A stretch of 26,705 bases of DNA from Welwitschia mirabilis (GCA_051453625.1 JBOZIK010000001.1:112406899-112433603), one strand, 5' to 3'; positions 1 to 9,648 are shown, counted from the stretch's first letter. Made by a program: numbers and translations. The notes: generated from the letters alone by a model not told the origin.

Positions 1-706
1 ATAAATTAAAGAATTGAGATAAAAATCAATAAGATCAAGAAGGATCTATCCACCTACAAAACATAAAAACATATTATGAAGCATCAAAAGACAAGGATAA
101 CTTTATTTTACAGCCAAAATATGATAAGATTATATTGTAAAATGATAAAGAAATCAAACTAACATTGATGAAATATATGAAGAATGCACATTAGTGATGT
201 TCTATAAACATCTATCAAAATGCTTAGCAATAAAGCNNNNNNNNNNNNNNNNNNNNNNNNNNNNNNNATAATAGTTAATGAAAAGTTCTTTTGTTTAATG
301 AAGATAATATTCATTAACCTCCAAAGGGTTATGTTTAAAGAACAAAACAAATTAAGAAGCTATATTTTTCTCTTTGATGAAATACAAAGGCTCACTTTCC
401 TCCTACTTACTTCTTGAAATGATTTTAGATAAAATAATATCATTTTAATTGTGTTTTCTTTAATCCTTTATATAGATATATTATTAAGATGTACATTTTC
501 CAAAAATTAATGTAGTTCCATTTACCTAGTTTGATAATAAATAGTCTATTAAACTAGATTAATTTGAAATTAATAAAATTTTCAAAAAAATTTCAAATCC
601 ATGCATGGATAAATTATTTAAAAAATGTAAAAATATAATACTTATTATACCTTTCCCCAGCTATGAAAGTGAGTTTTACTCTATAACTTTAAAGATCTCA
701 TGTTCT
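1..706. other. AT-rich left flank, no gene seen
   Basis: This stretch is AT-rich and has stops in all frames apart from short chance openings. It is interrupted by a 31-base N run at 237-267. I see no gene, RNA or recognisable repeat. It appears to be the DNA into which the LINE starting near 707 inserted, because its last nine bases (698-706) recur just after the LINE poly(A) tail. Confidence 0.6.
698..706 (+). repeat. Candidate left target-site duplication
   Basis: The nine bases TCATGTTCT lie just before the inferred LINE start and recur exactly at 9992-10000, four bases after the poly(A) tail. Size and placement fit a LINE target-site duplication. A chance nine-base match is possible, and the 5' end of the element at 707 is inferred from this repeat alone. 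Confidence 0.4.
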
Positions 707-961
707 GGAAGGGAGTAAAGCTTTTCATCAAGGATCTCTACTAGGGTTTTAACACTCTGAGAGGTTTAACGAGTTTGAAGCATAGGAGGAAGTAAGGCTT
801 AGAGGATCGCAGATCGGTGAGAGTAGTTTTGGTTCCTAGTCACAAAGCACAGGGGTGATTTTGGCTGTAAGATAGACATTCCTCAAGTAAGTTATGGGAT
901 TATTTTATTTCACAGTTCTAGTCAAATTTTAGGGTTTTTTTTTTAGGGGTTTGGGCCCAAT
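707..961 (+). other. LINE 5' leader
   Basis: This region lies between the candidate target-site duplication and the ORF1 ATG (962-964). It is somewhat richer in G than the flank and contains a nine-T run shortly before the ATG. LINE 5' UTRs usually hold an internal promoter, but no specific element can be named from the sequence. Confidence 0.4.
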
Positions 962-1938
962 ATGAAGAAGACTTAGTTCTCCAAGAAAGGGAAATCCTTT
1001 GTTTTGGACATCGATGAAGATGCATGTAGTAAAATCAAGAATAAGCTCAGATACAGTCTAATTGGCAAATTTATCTCATCTCGTCCTCGACCAAGATTGC
1101 ATCGAATCTGAGAATGGGTTACTATGAAATAGATAGGAGTTAGTAAAGTTGACATTATTGTAATTCTATAATAACTAGTATTATTTCAACTAGATAATGA
1201 ACAAGATTAGGGTAAAATAGTCACAAAATGATCATTATTTTTTGGCGTTTGAGGTCTTGCCTTAGACAAATAGACATCAGGGGTACAATCAGACCTAAAT
1301 CTATTTAAGAGAATCCTGATCTAGATCCAAATCCACAAGTTTCCCTTAGAGTTTTGGGATGAAGATCTATTAATAAGAATGGTAGCTTAGTTTGGAGAAC
1401 TAATCAAACTTAATCGAATTACTATTAAATAGATAATATTAGTGTTGGCTAGATTCTATGTTTGGATGAGCCTTGATGATACTAAGGAGATTCAATCTGT
1501 AAAGTTTAGATCTAAATGGGGTATTTGTGATCTTGATGTCACATATGAGAAGCTTCTAAGTCCTTGCACATTCTGTGAAAAATCAGGACCACCTCTCTGA
1601 AAGATATGCTCTTCTTAAAAAGAAATGCTCACATTGTGGAAGATTAGGTCATCTATGCAAAGAATGTCAAAAAAAACTAATTGATATTGAAGAACAGCTA
1701 AAGGAAACCCATACTTTTTATGGGAAACTGGTTATAATTAGAACATATGATGACATAAAAAAAGGAAGGAATAAATTGGAAAAAGTATTACTATTTTCCC
1801 TAGGGAAAGCAAGAAAAATAAAGTATCAGAATAGGAGCATAACCCATTTCAACCTCTCGTGAATGAGAATGATACCCAACAACCTCTAAATGATGATGAA
1901 TCTAATGAAGTGAAAACCCAAAGGAAGGGAAGGCCTAG
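962..1938 (+). pseudogene. LINE ORF1 remnant: DUF4283-like region and CCHC zinc knuckles
   Basis: From the ATG at 962 one frame can be followed for 212 codons to 1600 without a frameshift but with 13 stops. Visible pieces are LIGKFISSRP (typical of the DUF4283 start), FPLEFWDEDLL (the usual LPLEFW motif) and VTYEKLLSPCTFC, where the first knuckle begins with its histidine replaced by proline. After a shift, the frame at 1575-1862 carries a complete knuckle, CSHCGRLGHLCKEC (C-X2-C-X4-H-X4-C), at about 1628-1669, followed by a charged tail. A third open stretch, 1859-1938, runs into a gap. In the family, ORF1 is the RNA-binding protein that packages LINE RNA. Only the second knuckle keeps all its ligands. 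The product cannot be made as one protein. Confidence 0.75.
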
Positions 1939-2211
1939 NNNNNNNNNNNNNNNNNNNNNNNNNNNNNNNNNNNNNNNNNNNNNNNNNNNNNNNNNNNNNN
2001 NNNNNNNNNNNNNNNNNNNNNNNNNNNNNNNNNNNNNNNNNNNNNNNNNNNNNNNNNNNNNNNNNNNNNNNNNNNNNNNNNNNNNNNNNNNNNNNNNNNN
2101 NNNNNNNNNNNNNNNNNNNNNNNNNNNNNNNNNNNNNNNNNNNNNNNNNNNNNNNNNNNNNNNNNNNNNNNNNNNNNNNNNNNNNNNNNNNNNNNNNNNN
2201 NNNNNNNNNNN
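1939..2211. other. Assembly gap, 273 N
   Basis: Unread sequence. From its position it should hold the end of ORF1, the ORF1-ORF2 spacer and the N-terminal part of the endonuclease. Open frames running through it have no support. Confidence 0.9.
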
Positions 2212-2505
2212 ACATCTTTCACTATTGTAGCCTAAGGCAACTCTAGTGGTCTTCTAATTTCTACTAAAAAAGAGGCAGATCTAATTTATAGTAGCAAGAA
2301 CCACATCACAATTCTCCTTAAGAATGAAGGCTGAACTGTCACAAATATTTACAATATGCAACATAATTAAGACAAGGCCGCTATATTGGAAGAAGCTCAA
2401 AGGACTTTAGTAGATGAATATAAATGGCTTATATTGGGTTACTTCAACCATTGTCTTCATCGCTGAGAAAAATCAAGGGATGATAACTAGAACTTTAGAG
2501 GTGCC
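2212..2505 (+). pseudogene. LINE ORF2 remnant: apurinic-type endonuclease
   Basis: One frame from 2212 to 2505 reads as endonuclease with five stops and no frameshift. It contains GNSSGLLIS near the start and WLILGYFNHCLHR near the end, the latter matching the conserved WxxxGDFN segment with aspartate changed to tyrosine (GYFN). In the family this domain nicks the target DNA for priming. At least one stop (in VA*GNSSG) is consistent with CAA-to-TAA. The N-terminus lies in the preceding gap and the C-terminus in the following 988-base gap. The frame differs from that of ORF1, as expected for a separate ORF2. Confidence 0.7.
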
Positions 2506-3493
2506 NNNNNNNNNNNNNNNNNNNNNNNNNNNNNNNNNNNNNNNNNNNNNNNNNNNNNNNNNNNNNNNNNNNNNNNNNNNNNNNNNNNNNNNNNNNNNNN
2601 NNNNNNNNNNNNNNNNNNNNNNNNNNNNNNNNNNNNNNNNNNNNNNNNNNNNNNNNNNNNNNNNNNNNNNNNNNNNNNNNNNNNNNNNNNNNNNNNNNNN
2701 NNNNNNNNNNNNNNNNNNNNNNNNNNNNNNNNNNNNNNNNNNNNNNNNNNNNNNNNNNNNNNNNNNNNNNNNNNNNNNNNNNNNNNNNNNNNNNNNNNNN
2801 NNNNNNNNNNNNNNNNNNNNNNNNNNNNNNNNNNNNNNNNNNNNNNNNNNNNNNNNNNNNNNNNNNNNNNNNNNNNNNNNNNNNNNNNNNNNNNNNNNNN
2901 NNNNNNNNNNNNNNNNNNNNNNNNNNNNNNNNNNNNNNNNNNNNNNNNNNNNNNNNNNNNNNNNNNNNNNNNNNNNNNNNNNNNNNNNNNNNNNNNNNNN
3001 NNNNNNNNNNNNNNNNNNNNNNNNNNNNNNNNNNNNNNNNNNNNNNNNNNNNNNNNNNNNNNNNNNNNNNNNNNNNNNNNNNNNNNNNNNNNNNNNNNNN
3101 NNNNNNNNNNNNNNNNNNNNNNNNNNNNNNNNNNNNNNNNNNNNNNNNNNNNNNNNNNNNNNNNNNNNNNNNNNNNNNNNNNNNNNNNNNNNNNNNNNNN
3201 NNNNNNNNNNNNNNNNNNNNNNNNNNNNNNNNNNNNNNNNNNNNNNNNNNNNNNNNNNNNNNNNNNNNNNNNNNNNNNNNNNNNNNNNNNNNNNNNNNNN
3301 NNNNNNNNNNNNNNNNNNNNNNNNNNNNNNNNNNNNNNNNNNNNNNNNNNNNNNNNNNNNNNNNNNNNNNNNNNNNNNNNNNNNNNNNNNNNNNNNNNNN
3401 NNNNNNNNNNNNNNNNNNNNNNNNNNNNNNNNNNNNNNNNNNNNNNNNNNNNNNNNNNNNNNNNNNNNNNNNNNNNNNNNNNNNNNNNNNNNN
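2506..3493. other. Assembly gap, 988 N
   Basis: Unread sequence. In an intact LINE this interval would hold the endonuclease C-terminus and the linker to reverse transcriptase; the gap length fits that roughly. Confidence 0.9.
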
Positions 3494-5006
3494 CAACCAG
3501 CATAAATCTAATAACAGAATCAGAAGAATTTCCATAAGAGGTCAAATCACAATGAATGAAGAGAAAATAGTTAAGGAATTGTAGGCCTGTCTTAAAAGAA
3601 TCTGGGAATGGGACGATATCGCCCTCAGCTTAAATCTAGAAAATAAGAAGATATCGAGTGAAGATAATATATGTTAACTACACCCCTGAATAAAGAAGAT
3701 ATTTTATTTATTGTCAGATTCATAAAGAGTAACCGAGCCCTGGCCCTGATGGTTGGATAGTTGAACTTTTCAGATCCCACTTCTTCATCCTAGGAAATAA
3801 CCTCCATGATGTAATATAGAAAGTCTTCTACATCAGATAGATTCCTAGGCAGATGCATAGAACTAGAGTGGTANNNNNNNNNNNNNNNNNNNNNNNNNNN
3901 NNNNNNNNNNNNNNNNNNNNNNNNNNNNNNNNNNNNNNNNNNNNNNNNNNNNNNNNNNNNNNNNNNNNNNNNNCCTAGGCAGATGAATAGAACTAGAGTG
4001 GTACTCATACCAAAAAAGAGGGATGCTAATAAACTAGAGGATTTTAGGCCTCTAGGTATTTGTAATGTCATTTACAAAATTTTTATGAAAATCATGGTTG
4101 GCCAAATCATCCCCTTGCTTCCTAATGTGATTTCAAAGAATCAAGCTAGCTTCATCCAATTTAGGTATATCCAAGACCAAATCATCTTGACTTATGAGGT
4201 CATTCACTCTGTTAAAAAAATACAAATTTCCTTTTATTATTGCTAAACTAGATATTGCTAAAGCTTACGATTCTATTATTTGGCAAGCTTTAGGGTGTAT
4301 TCTTAGAAAAATAAGCTTCTCTCAAGATATTATTAATCTTTGGCTAGACATGCAGGCTTTCACTAAATTTAGTGTGGAGGTCAACAACCATAGATCAAAT
4401 TTCTTCTAAATAGGAAGAGGTTTGAGACAAGGNNNNNNNNNNNATTTCCATACCTTTTTCTATTTCTGATGAATGCATTATAGGTTTTCTTAAAAAGGAA
4501 TGGAGTTATAAGAATCAAAATTAGAGGCCAAACCTTTCTCAATAATTACTATGCAGATAACACCATCATCATGATCAAGGCTTCATGTTAGCAAGCAAAA
4601 GTAATCAAAAATTCTATAAACACCTTTGCAGAGGCAACAGGCTTTACACTAATTAGAACAAATCAAGAATACATACTTTGGGCAGAAAATGTATCAGATG
4701 GAGCAAAGTCACTTGAATCCTGAGTACAAAGTTAGGAGATCTACAGGATATTTACTTGGGTATCCCTCTTTGAAATTGACACATAACAAATACCTGGAAT
4801 TATATATTGGAATTCATCCAAGGCGATGTAGCTCCTAGAAAAATAACTTTCTCTCCTTAAAGGCTAAAATCATTCTCACAAACTCCTACTTGATTTTATC
4901 CTTTTAATACATAGCTTTCATTATCTCCCCCTTAAAAAATATCATATAAAAAATCAATATGATCTTAAATAACTTTATTTAGTCAGGAGAAAAAGATCAC
5001 CACTAA
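3494..5006 (+). pseudogene. LINE ORF2 remnant: reverse transcriptase fingers and palm (copy A)
   Basis: Reading pieces across frames gives the pre-RT linker (NNRIRRIS, about 3510), the SPGPDGW motif (about 3735-3755), VVLIPKKRD and DFRPLGICNVIYK (about 4000-4080), motif A as KLDIAKAYDSI (about 4246-4275), motif B as RGLRQG followed by an 11-N gap and FPYLFLFLMNAL, and motif C as YADN at 4550-4561. The palm aspartate of motif A is present. The second aspartate of the YADD box is asparagine, so the enzyme would be dead even without the stops. A frameshift lies near the seven-A run at about 4213-4219. After motif C the sequence continues through the YLGIPL-type segment (IYLGIPL) to 5006, where a 100-N gap starts. 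The same stretch recurs at 5108. Confidence 0.85.
3844..4003 (+). repeat. 30-base direct repeat flanking a 100-N gap (likely artefact)
   Basis: The 30 bases at 3844-3873 and at 3974-4003 are identical except for one base (ATGCATAG against ATGAATAG), and between them lie exactly 100 N. The reverse transcriptase reading continues directly from one to the other (PRQM, then RTRVV) if the repeat is read once. The two contig ends therefore almost certainly overlap, and no sequence is missing here. Confidence 0.8.
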
Positions 5007-5615
5007 NNNNNNNNNNNNNNNNNNNNNNNNNNNNNNNNNNNNNNNNNNNNNNNNNNNNNNNNNNNNNNNNNNNNNNNNNNNNNNNNNNNNNNNNNNNNNN
5101 NNNNNNAAATGGAGTTATAAGAATCAAAATTAGAGGCCAAACCTTTCTTAATAATTACTATGTAGAAGACACCATCATCATGATCAAGGCTTCATGTCAG
5201 CAAGCAAAAGTAATCAAAAATTCCATAAACACCTTTACAGAGGCAACAGGGCTTTACACTAATTGAAACAATCAAGAATACATACTTTGGGCAGAAAATG
5301 TATCAGATCGAGCAAAATCACTTAAATCCTGAGTACAAAGTTAGGAGATCTACAGGATATTTACTTGGGTATCCCTNNNNNNNNNNGCACATAACAAATA
5401 CCTGGAATTACATATTGGAATTCATTCAAGGTGATGTAGCTCCTAGCAAAATAACTTTCTCTCCTTAAAGTATAAAATCATTCTCACAAACTCCTACTTG
5501 ATTTTATCCTTTCAATACATAGCTTTCATTATCTCCCCCTTAAAAAATATCATATAAAAAATTAATATGATCTTAAAGAACTTTATTTAGTTAGGAGAAA
5601 AGGATCACCTCTAAA
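4499..5615 (+). repeat. Duplicated LINE segment, about 508 bases, copies A and B
   Basis: Bases 4499-5006 align with 5108-5615 at a constant offset of about 609, with roughly 5-6% differences over the first 230 bases plus small indels. Copy B has a 10-N gap at 5377-5386 where copy A has 12 bases. The copies abut a 100-N gap at 5007-5106. They may be paralogous LINE fragments joined by scaffolding, or a genuine tandem or nested arrangement. The divergence is rather high for two alleles. Confidence 0.75.
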
Positions 5616-6256
5616 TTCATTTCTATAAATGGGAGATTATTTCTTGTCCAAAGGAATCAGGAGGTTGAGGGATTCAAAAACCCGAAGACTATATCCTCAC
5701 TGAAGCACATAAAATCCTAAAGAGACTATAAGAAGGAGGTCAATTTTGGTGTGATTTGATTAATTACAAATACAGAGATTAGACAATTGATCATGGAGAG
5801 TCTTATCTAAGGAAGCATCTCAGCAAAGCTTACCAATAACTCACAAACTTAAAAATTTGTCAAACTAATTCAACTAAGAAAATCCTTATAAAGAAGTATG
5901 AAAAAGAGGATGATTACAAGAAGTATTAGAGGAGACAGATTCCAGAAAAAATTAACAATTTTTTATGGCTAAAATACCATCAGATAATTTTAACAAGAGA
6001 CCAGTTACTCAAAAGGGGATTTCAAGTAGACCCTAACTATTCCATCTACCAGTTTAATCTAGAAATAACACAACATCTTTTCATCAATGTGTTTGGAGCA
6101 AGGAATTAATCTCTATAATAATGAAGTACTACCAAACCTATAATGCCCCTAACATGCATTTATTAAATGGGATCTTCTACTTTTTGGCAAATTTGGTAGA
6201 TCAGAAATAATCTGATTTTTAATAGCGCCCCCCATCATTTTTTATATATACAATAA
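5107..6256 (+). pseudogene. LINE ORF2 remnant: RT C-terminus and RT zinc-binding domain (copy B)
   Basis: This begins inside the palm (IKIRGQTFLNN), with motif C changed to YVED at 5159-5170. It continues through LGIPL, the FYKWEIISCPKESGG segment (about 5620-5665) and the zf-RVT region at about 5870-6110, recognisable by IPEKINNFLWLKYHQIIL and LTRDQLLKRGFQVDPN. The zinc ligands are damaged: the expected CxxC reads YSIY, and the last cysteine after HLFIN is V. Several TGC/TGT-to-TAT changes explain this. RNNLIFN, the usual end of this region, lies at 6203-6223, and the frame closes at a TAA at 6254-6256. A one-base deletion between there and 6257, compared with the copy at 8363-8404, explains why the next domain is out of frame here. 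Confidence 0.8.
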
Positions 6257-6294
6257 GGAGGATTATTCACCTTCATTTTCAAATTAATATTGCG

Positions 6295-6907
6295 ATGGGA
6301 GCCATTCCAACTATTGAGCCTTTTGATCTAGGCCTCTTCAAAGGATGCCCTACTCTATGGGAGAAAATATAGGTGGTGGGATGGGAACCCCTTTTGCATA
6401 AGCTGAGAAAAGATAAGAGGGCTGATATCACCCCCTTCTATAGGTGATGGAGAGGAGAACACACCGCTTTCCGATGAACTCCAATAGAAATCTCTGAAAA
6501 CTCCTTTTTTAGGCTACTGGAGATCCCTGTGGAGGGTGAGAAAATTCCATTTGGAAGTAGAGAGCAACATGAAGCTTTTCCCTTCTTCCCTGTTGGGGTT
6601 CCTAAACTACCCAGCGGGCACATCAACAGGAAGGCACTACTACCTCCTTGGGGACTAAGTATAAAACTCATGGACCATTACTTCATTTAATTAGTGACTT
6701 GCTCCAAGCTTTCAGGTATTCATTTTTTCTTTCTTAAAGCTCTTGACTTAGGATATCAGGTAAATCTGCCATTCTTTTTCATCTAAGTTCTTAAATGGAA
6801 GGATTCCTCAAGGCATGCAATATTAATCCTGACTCTTTGGAGAGCAGCACAAGAAGTTAAGGCAAGAGAAGCCCCTCCTCTTAACCCTGACATCGTCCTT
6901 ACTAGAC
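6295..6907 (+). pseudogene. LINE C-terminal extension, conserved domain of uncertain family (copy 1)
   Basis: From the ATG at 6295 one frame runs 204 codons to the gap at 6908 with five stops and no frameshift. Landmarks in order are MGAIPTIEPFDL, LFKGCPTLWEKI, GWEPLLHKL, PIEISENSFF, LLEIPVEGEKIPFGS, VGVPKLPSGHI, LPPWGLSIKLMDHYF and ARL/AILILTLWRAAQEVKA near the end. Each stop is consistent with a C-to-T change, and two of the five sites still read as sense codons in the copy at 7008. The general pattern (ISEnsF...IPVeG) reminds me of plant transposon-associated proteins, but I cannot name a family. It may have its own start, or be an in-frame extension of ORF2, as copy 3 suggests. Confidence 0.6.
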
Positions 6908-7007
6908 NNNNNNNNNNNNNNNNNNNNNNNNNNNNNNNNNNNNNNNNNNNNNNNNNNNNNNNNNNNNNNNNNNNNNNNNNNNNNNNNNNNNNNNNNNNNN
7001 NNNNNNN
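6908..7007. other. Assembly gap, 100 N
   Basis: A placeholder gap. Sequence to its right (from 7008) realigns to 6318 on its left, so the order across it is not simple forward continuation. Confidence 0.9.
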
Positions 7008-7614
7008 GAGCCTTCTGATCTAAGCCTCTTCAAAGGATGCCCTGCTCTATGGGAGAAAATATAGGTGGTGGGGTGGGAACCCCTTTTGCATAAGCTAAGA
7101 GAATATAAGAGGGCTGATATCGCCCCCTTCTATAGGCAATGGAGAGGAGGACGCACCGCTTTCCGATGAACTCCAATAGAAATCTCTTAAAACTCCTTTT
7201 TTAGGCTACTGGAGATCCCTGTGAAAGATGAGTAAATTCCATTTGGAAGCAGAGAGTAATATGAAGCTCTCCACTTCTTCCCTGTTGGGGTTCTTAAACT
7301 ACCTCGCGGGCACATCAACAGGAAGGCACTACTACCTCCTTGGGGACGAAGTATGAAACTCATGAACCGTTACTTCATCCAATCAGTGAATTACTCCAAG
7401 CTTTCAGGTATTCATTTTTCTTTTCTTAAAGGTCTTGACTTAGGATATCAGGTAAATCTGTCATTCTTTTTCATCCAAGTTTTTAAATGAAAGGATTCTT
7501 AAGGCATGCAAGATTAATCCTGGCTTTTTGGAGAGTAGCACAAGAAGTTAAGGCAAGAGAAGCCCCTCCCCCTAACCCTGTCATTGTCGTTACTAGACTT
7601 CCCCTAAGCGAACC
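7008..7614 (+). pseudogene. LINE C-terminal extension (copy 2, fragment)
   Basis: This aligns to 6318-6907 at an offset of about 690, with roughly 7% differences that are mostly transitions. It begins at EPSDLSLFKGC and ends at LPLSEP. It keeps CAA (glutamine) at two positions where copy 1 has a stop, but has its own stops (for example in place of E in ISENSF) and a one-base deletion near 7498 that puts the C-terminal part in another frame (open from the ATG at 7487). It is bounded on both sides by 100-N gaps. Confidence 0.6.
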
Positions 7615-7714
7615 NNNNNNNNNNNNNNNNNNNNNNNNNNNNNNNNNNNNNNNNNNNNNNNNNNNNNNNNNNNNNNNNNNNNNNNNNNNNNNNNNNNNNN
7701 NNNNNNNNNNNNNN
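7615..7714. other. Assembly gap, 100 N
   Basis: A placeholder gap. The sequence to its right (7715) realigns about 1350 bases upstream of the sequence to its left in LINE coordinates. Confidence 0.9.
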
Positions 7715-8437
7715 TAGGACCTTAAAGGACTTTATTTGATCAGGAGGAAAGGATTACCACCAAATTCATCTCTATAAATGGGAGATTATTAGCAACCCGA
7801 AAGAATCAGGAGGTTGGGGGATTCAAAAACTTGAAGACTATATCCTCACTGCCGCACACAGAATCCTAAAGAGACTACAAGAAGGAGGTAAACCATGGTG
7901 TGATTGAATTAATTACAAGTAAAGAGATTAGACAAATTAACCATGGAGATTCCTATCTAAGGACGCATCTAAACATAGTTTACCAATAACTCACAGACTT
8001 GAACATTTATCAGAATGATTCAACCAAGAAAATCCTTATAAAGAAGTACGGAAAACAGGATGGTTACAAAAAGTATTGGAGGGGATAGATTCTAGAAAAA
8101 TTTAAGGTTTTTTATTGGCTAAAAAATCATCAGAGAATTCTAACAAAAAACTAATTGATTAAAATATGATTTTAAGTAGACCATAACTATCACATGTACT
8201 AGTCTAATCTAGAAATAGTACATGATCTTTTTCATTAATGTATTTGAAGCAAGAAATTAATCTTCAGAATGGTAAAGTACTACCAAATTTGATATGAATT
8301 TATTGAATGGAATTCACTTGATTTTTTAGTAGATTTGGCAAATCAGAAACAATCTAATTTTCAATAACGTCTCCCTACTCTTTCCTATGTATATAGTAAG
8401 GAGGATTATTCACCTTCATTTCCAAATCAAAATTGTG
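7715..8437 (+). pseudogene. LINE ORF2 remnant: RT C-terminus and zinc-binding region (copy 3)
   Basis: This is homologous to about 5566-6294 at an offset near 2145 but clearly more diverged than copies 1 and 2 are from each other. Recognisable pieces are YKWEIISNPKESGGWGIQKL (about 7766-7825) and LKRLQEGGKPWCD (about 7868-7906), which match the W-x2-I-x2-PK-x2-GGxGI signature of plant LINEs. From about 8333, the frame IWQIRNNLIFNN continues without a break through IVRRIIHLHFQIKI into the extension domain at 8438, so RT C-terminus and extension are one reading frame in this copy. Confidence 0.65.
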
Positions 8438-9648
8438 ATGGGATCCACTCTAACTATTGCGCCTTCTAATCCATATCTATTTGAAGGATGTCATGTTCTA
8501 TGGGAGAAAATATAGGAAATGGGATGGGAACCTCTTTTGCATGAGCTGAGAGAAGACAAATGAGATGATATCACCTCCTTCTATAGGAGATGGAGAGGAG
8601 GATGTATCATTTTTCAAAGAATCCCAATAAAAATCTCTGAATACTCCTTCTTCATACTACTAAAGATCTATGTAAAAGGCAAGTAGATTCTATTTGGAAG
8701 TATAGGACAATGTGAAGCTCTCCATTTTTTCCCTAATGGGGTTCCCAAGCTATCAAAAGCCACATCAGTAGGAAGGCATTACCACCCCCTTAGGGACTAG
8801 GTGTAAAACTAATGGACTATTACTTCATCTAATTAGGGAATTGCTTCAAGCTTTTATATATTTATTTTGCTTTTCTTAAAGCTCTTTACTTGGCACATCA
8901 AGTGAATCTGCCATTCTTTTTCATTCAAGTTCCTAAACGGAAGGATTCCTTAAGGCACTCAAGATTAATCCTGACTCTTTGGACAATAGCACAAGAAGCT
9001 AGATCAAGAGAATATTGTTTCCTATACTCTATTATCCTCCTTACTAGAATCCTCCTAGGAGAACCTCTACAAGAAGAACCTCTTCACATAGGAATCCTAT
9101 TTTAGAGAAAAATGCTATGCAAGCTATCTCCAGTAAGAGGAGGAGTACCTTCGNNNNNNNNNNTACCCCTAGACTAGTGGACAATATCTAAGGAATACCT
9201 TTGTAGTACAACCTAGGAGTGGGCTCAAGCTCAATCATCATCCAACTCTTAGGAGTAAGGTAGACATACTTAACCCTTTCCTACTCTAACCTCAGGCCCT
9301 AACTCTACATAGAGTTCTATTTTTAATTCTTCTTTAGTGAAAATATAACCTCAACCTTAAGAAGACATTGACATGAATGCAGCTAGAGGGGAGGTATTAC
9401 TAGCAACCATTCAAGGGTTGAAAAGATGCCTCTTTATCACATTGGAACTCTTATACAAAGCCCTACCTTAAGTCATAAAATCGAACTACAAGAAGAAAGT
9501 TCTTTATCTCCATCCAAACAAAAATCTAGTAGGTGTTCAAGAATTTAAGGGGATAAACCAAGCATTTGAAGTTCTCTTTGATAATCTCAGTAGATTTCTC
9601 CTTAAACATAATTATGGTAACATGTTTCCATTCTGTAAAGGATTGTAA
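8438..9648 (+). pseudogene. LINE C-terminal extension (copy 3) with J-domain-like C-terminus
   Basis: This is the only copy reaching the end of the extension. The N-terminal domain (LFEGCHVLWEKI, GWEPLLHEL, PIKISEYSFF) matches copies 1 and 2. A one-base deletion near 8757 shifts the frame into 8890-9105, which contains HQVNLPFFFIQVPKRKDSL and LILTLWTIAQEA. The same frame goes on past the TAG at 9103 and, after a 10-N gap (9154-9163), through a glutamine/serine-rich linker whose stops all read as CAG or CAA mutated to TAG or TAA. It then reaches 9370-9600, where LELLYKALP, VIKSNYKKKVLYLHPNKN and EFKGINQAFEVLFDNLSRF resemble helices I-III of a J domain, with HPD changed to HPN (9511-9519). The frame closes at TAA, 9646-9648. 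Function is unknown and the copy is dead. Confidence 0.55.

Noticed and set aside
1859-3545. Long open frames on both strands through 1886-2230 and 2414-3545
   Set aside because: They consist almost wholly of N. Only the outer few residues are read, and these are in frames other than the LINE endonuclease and RT frames.
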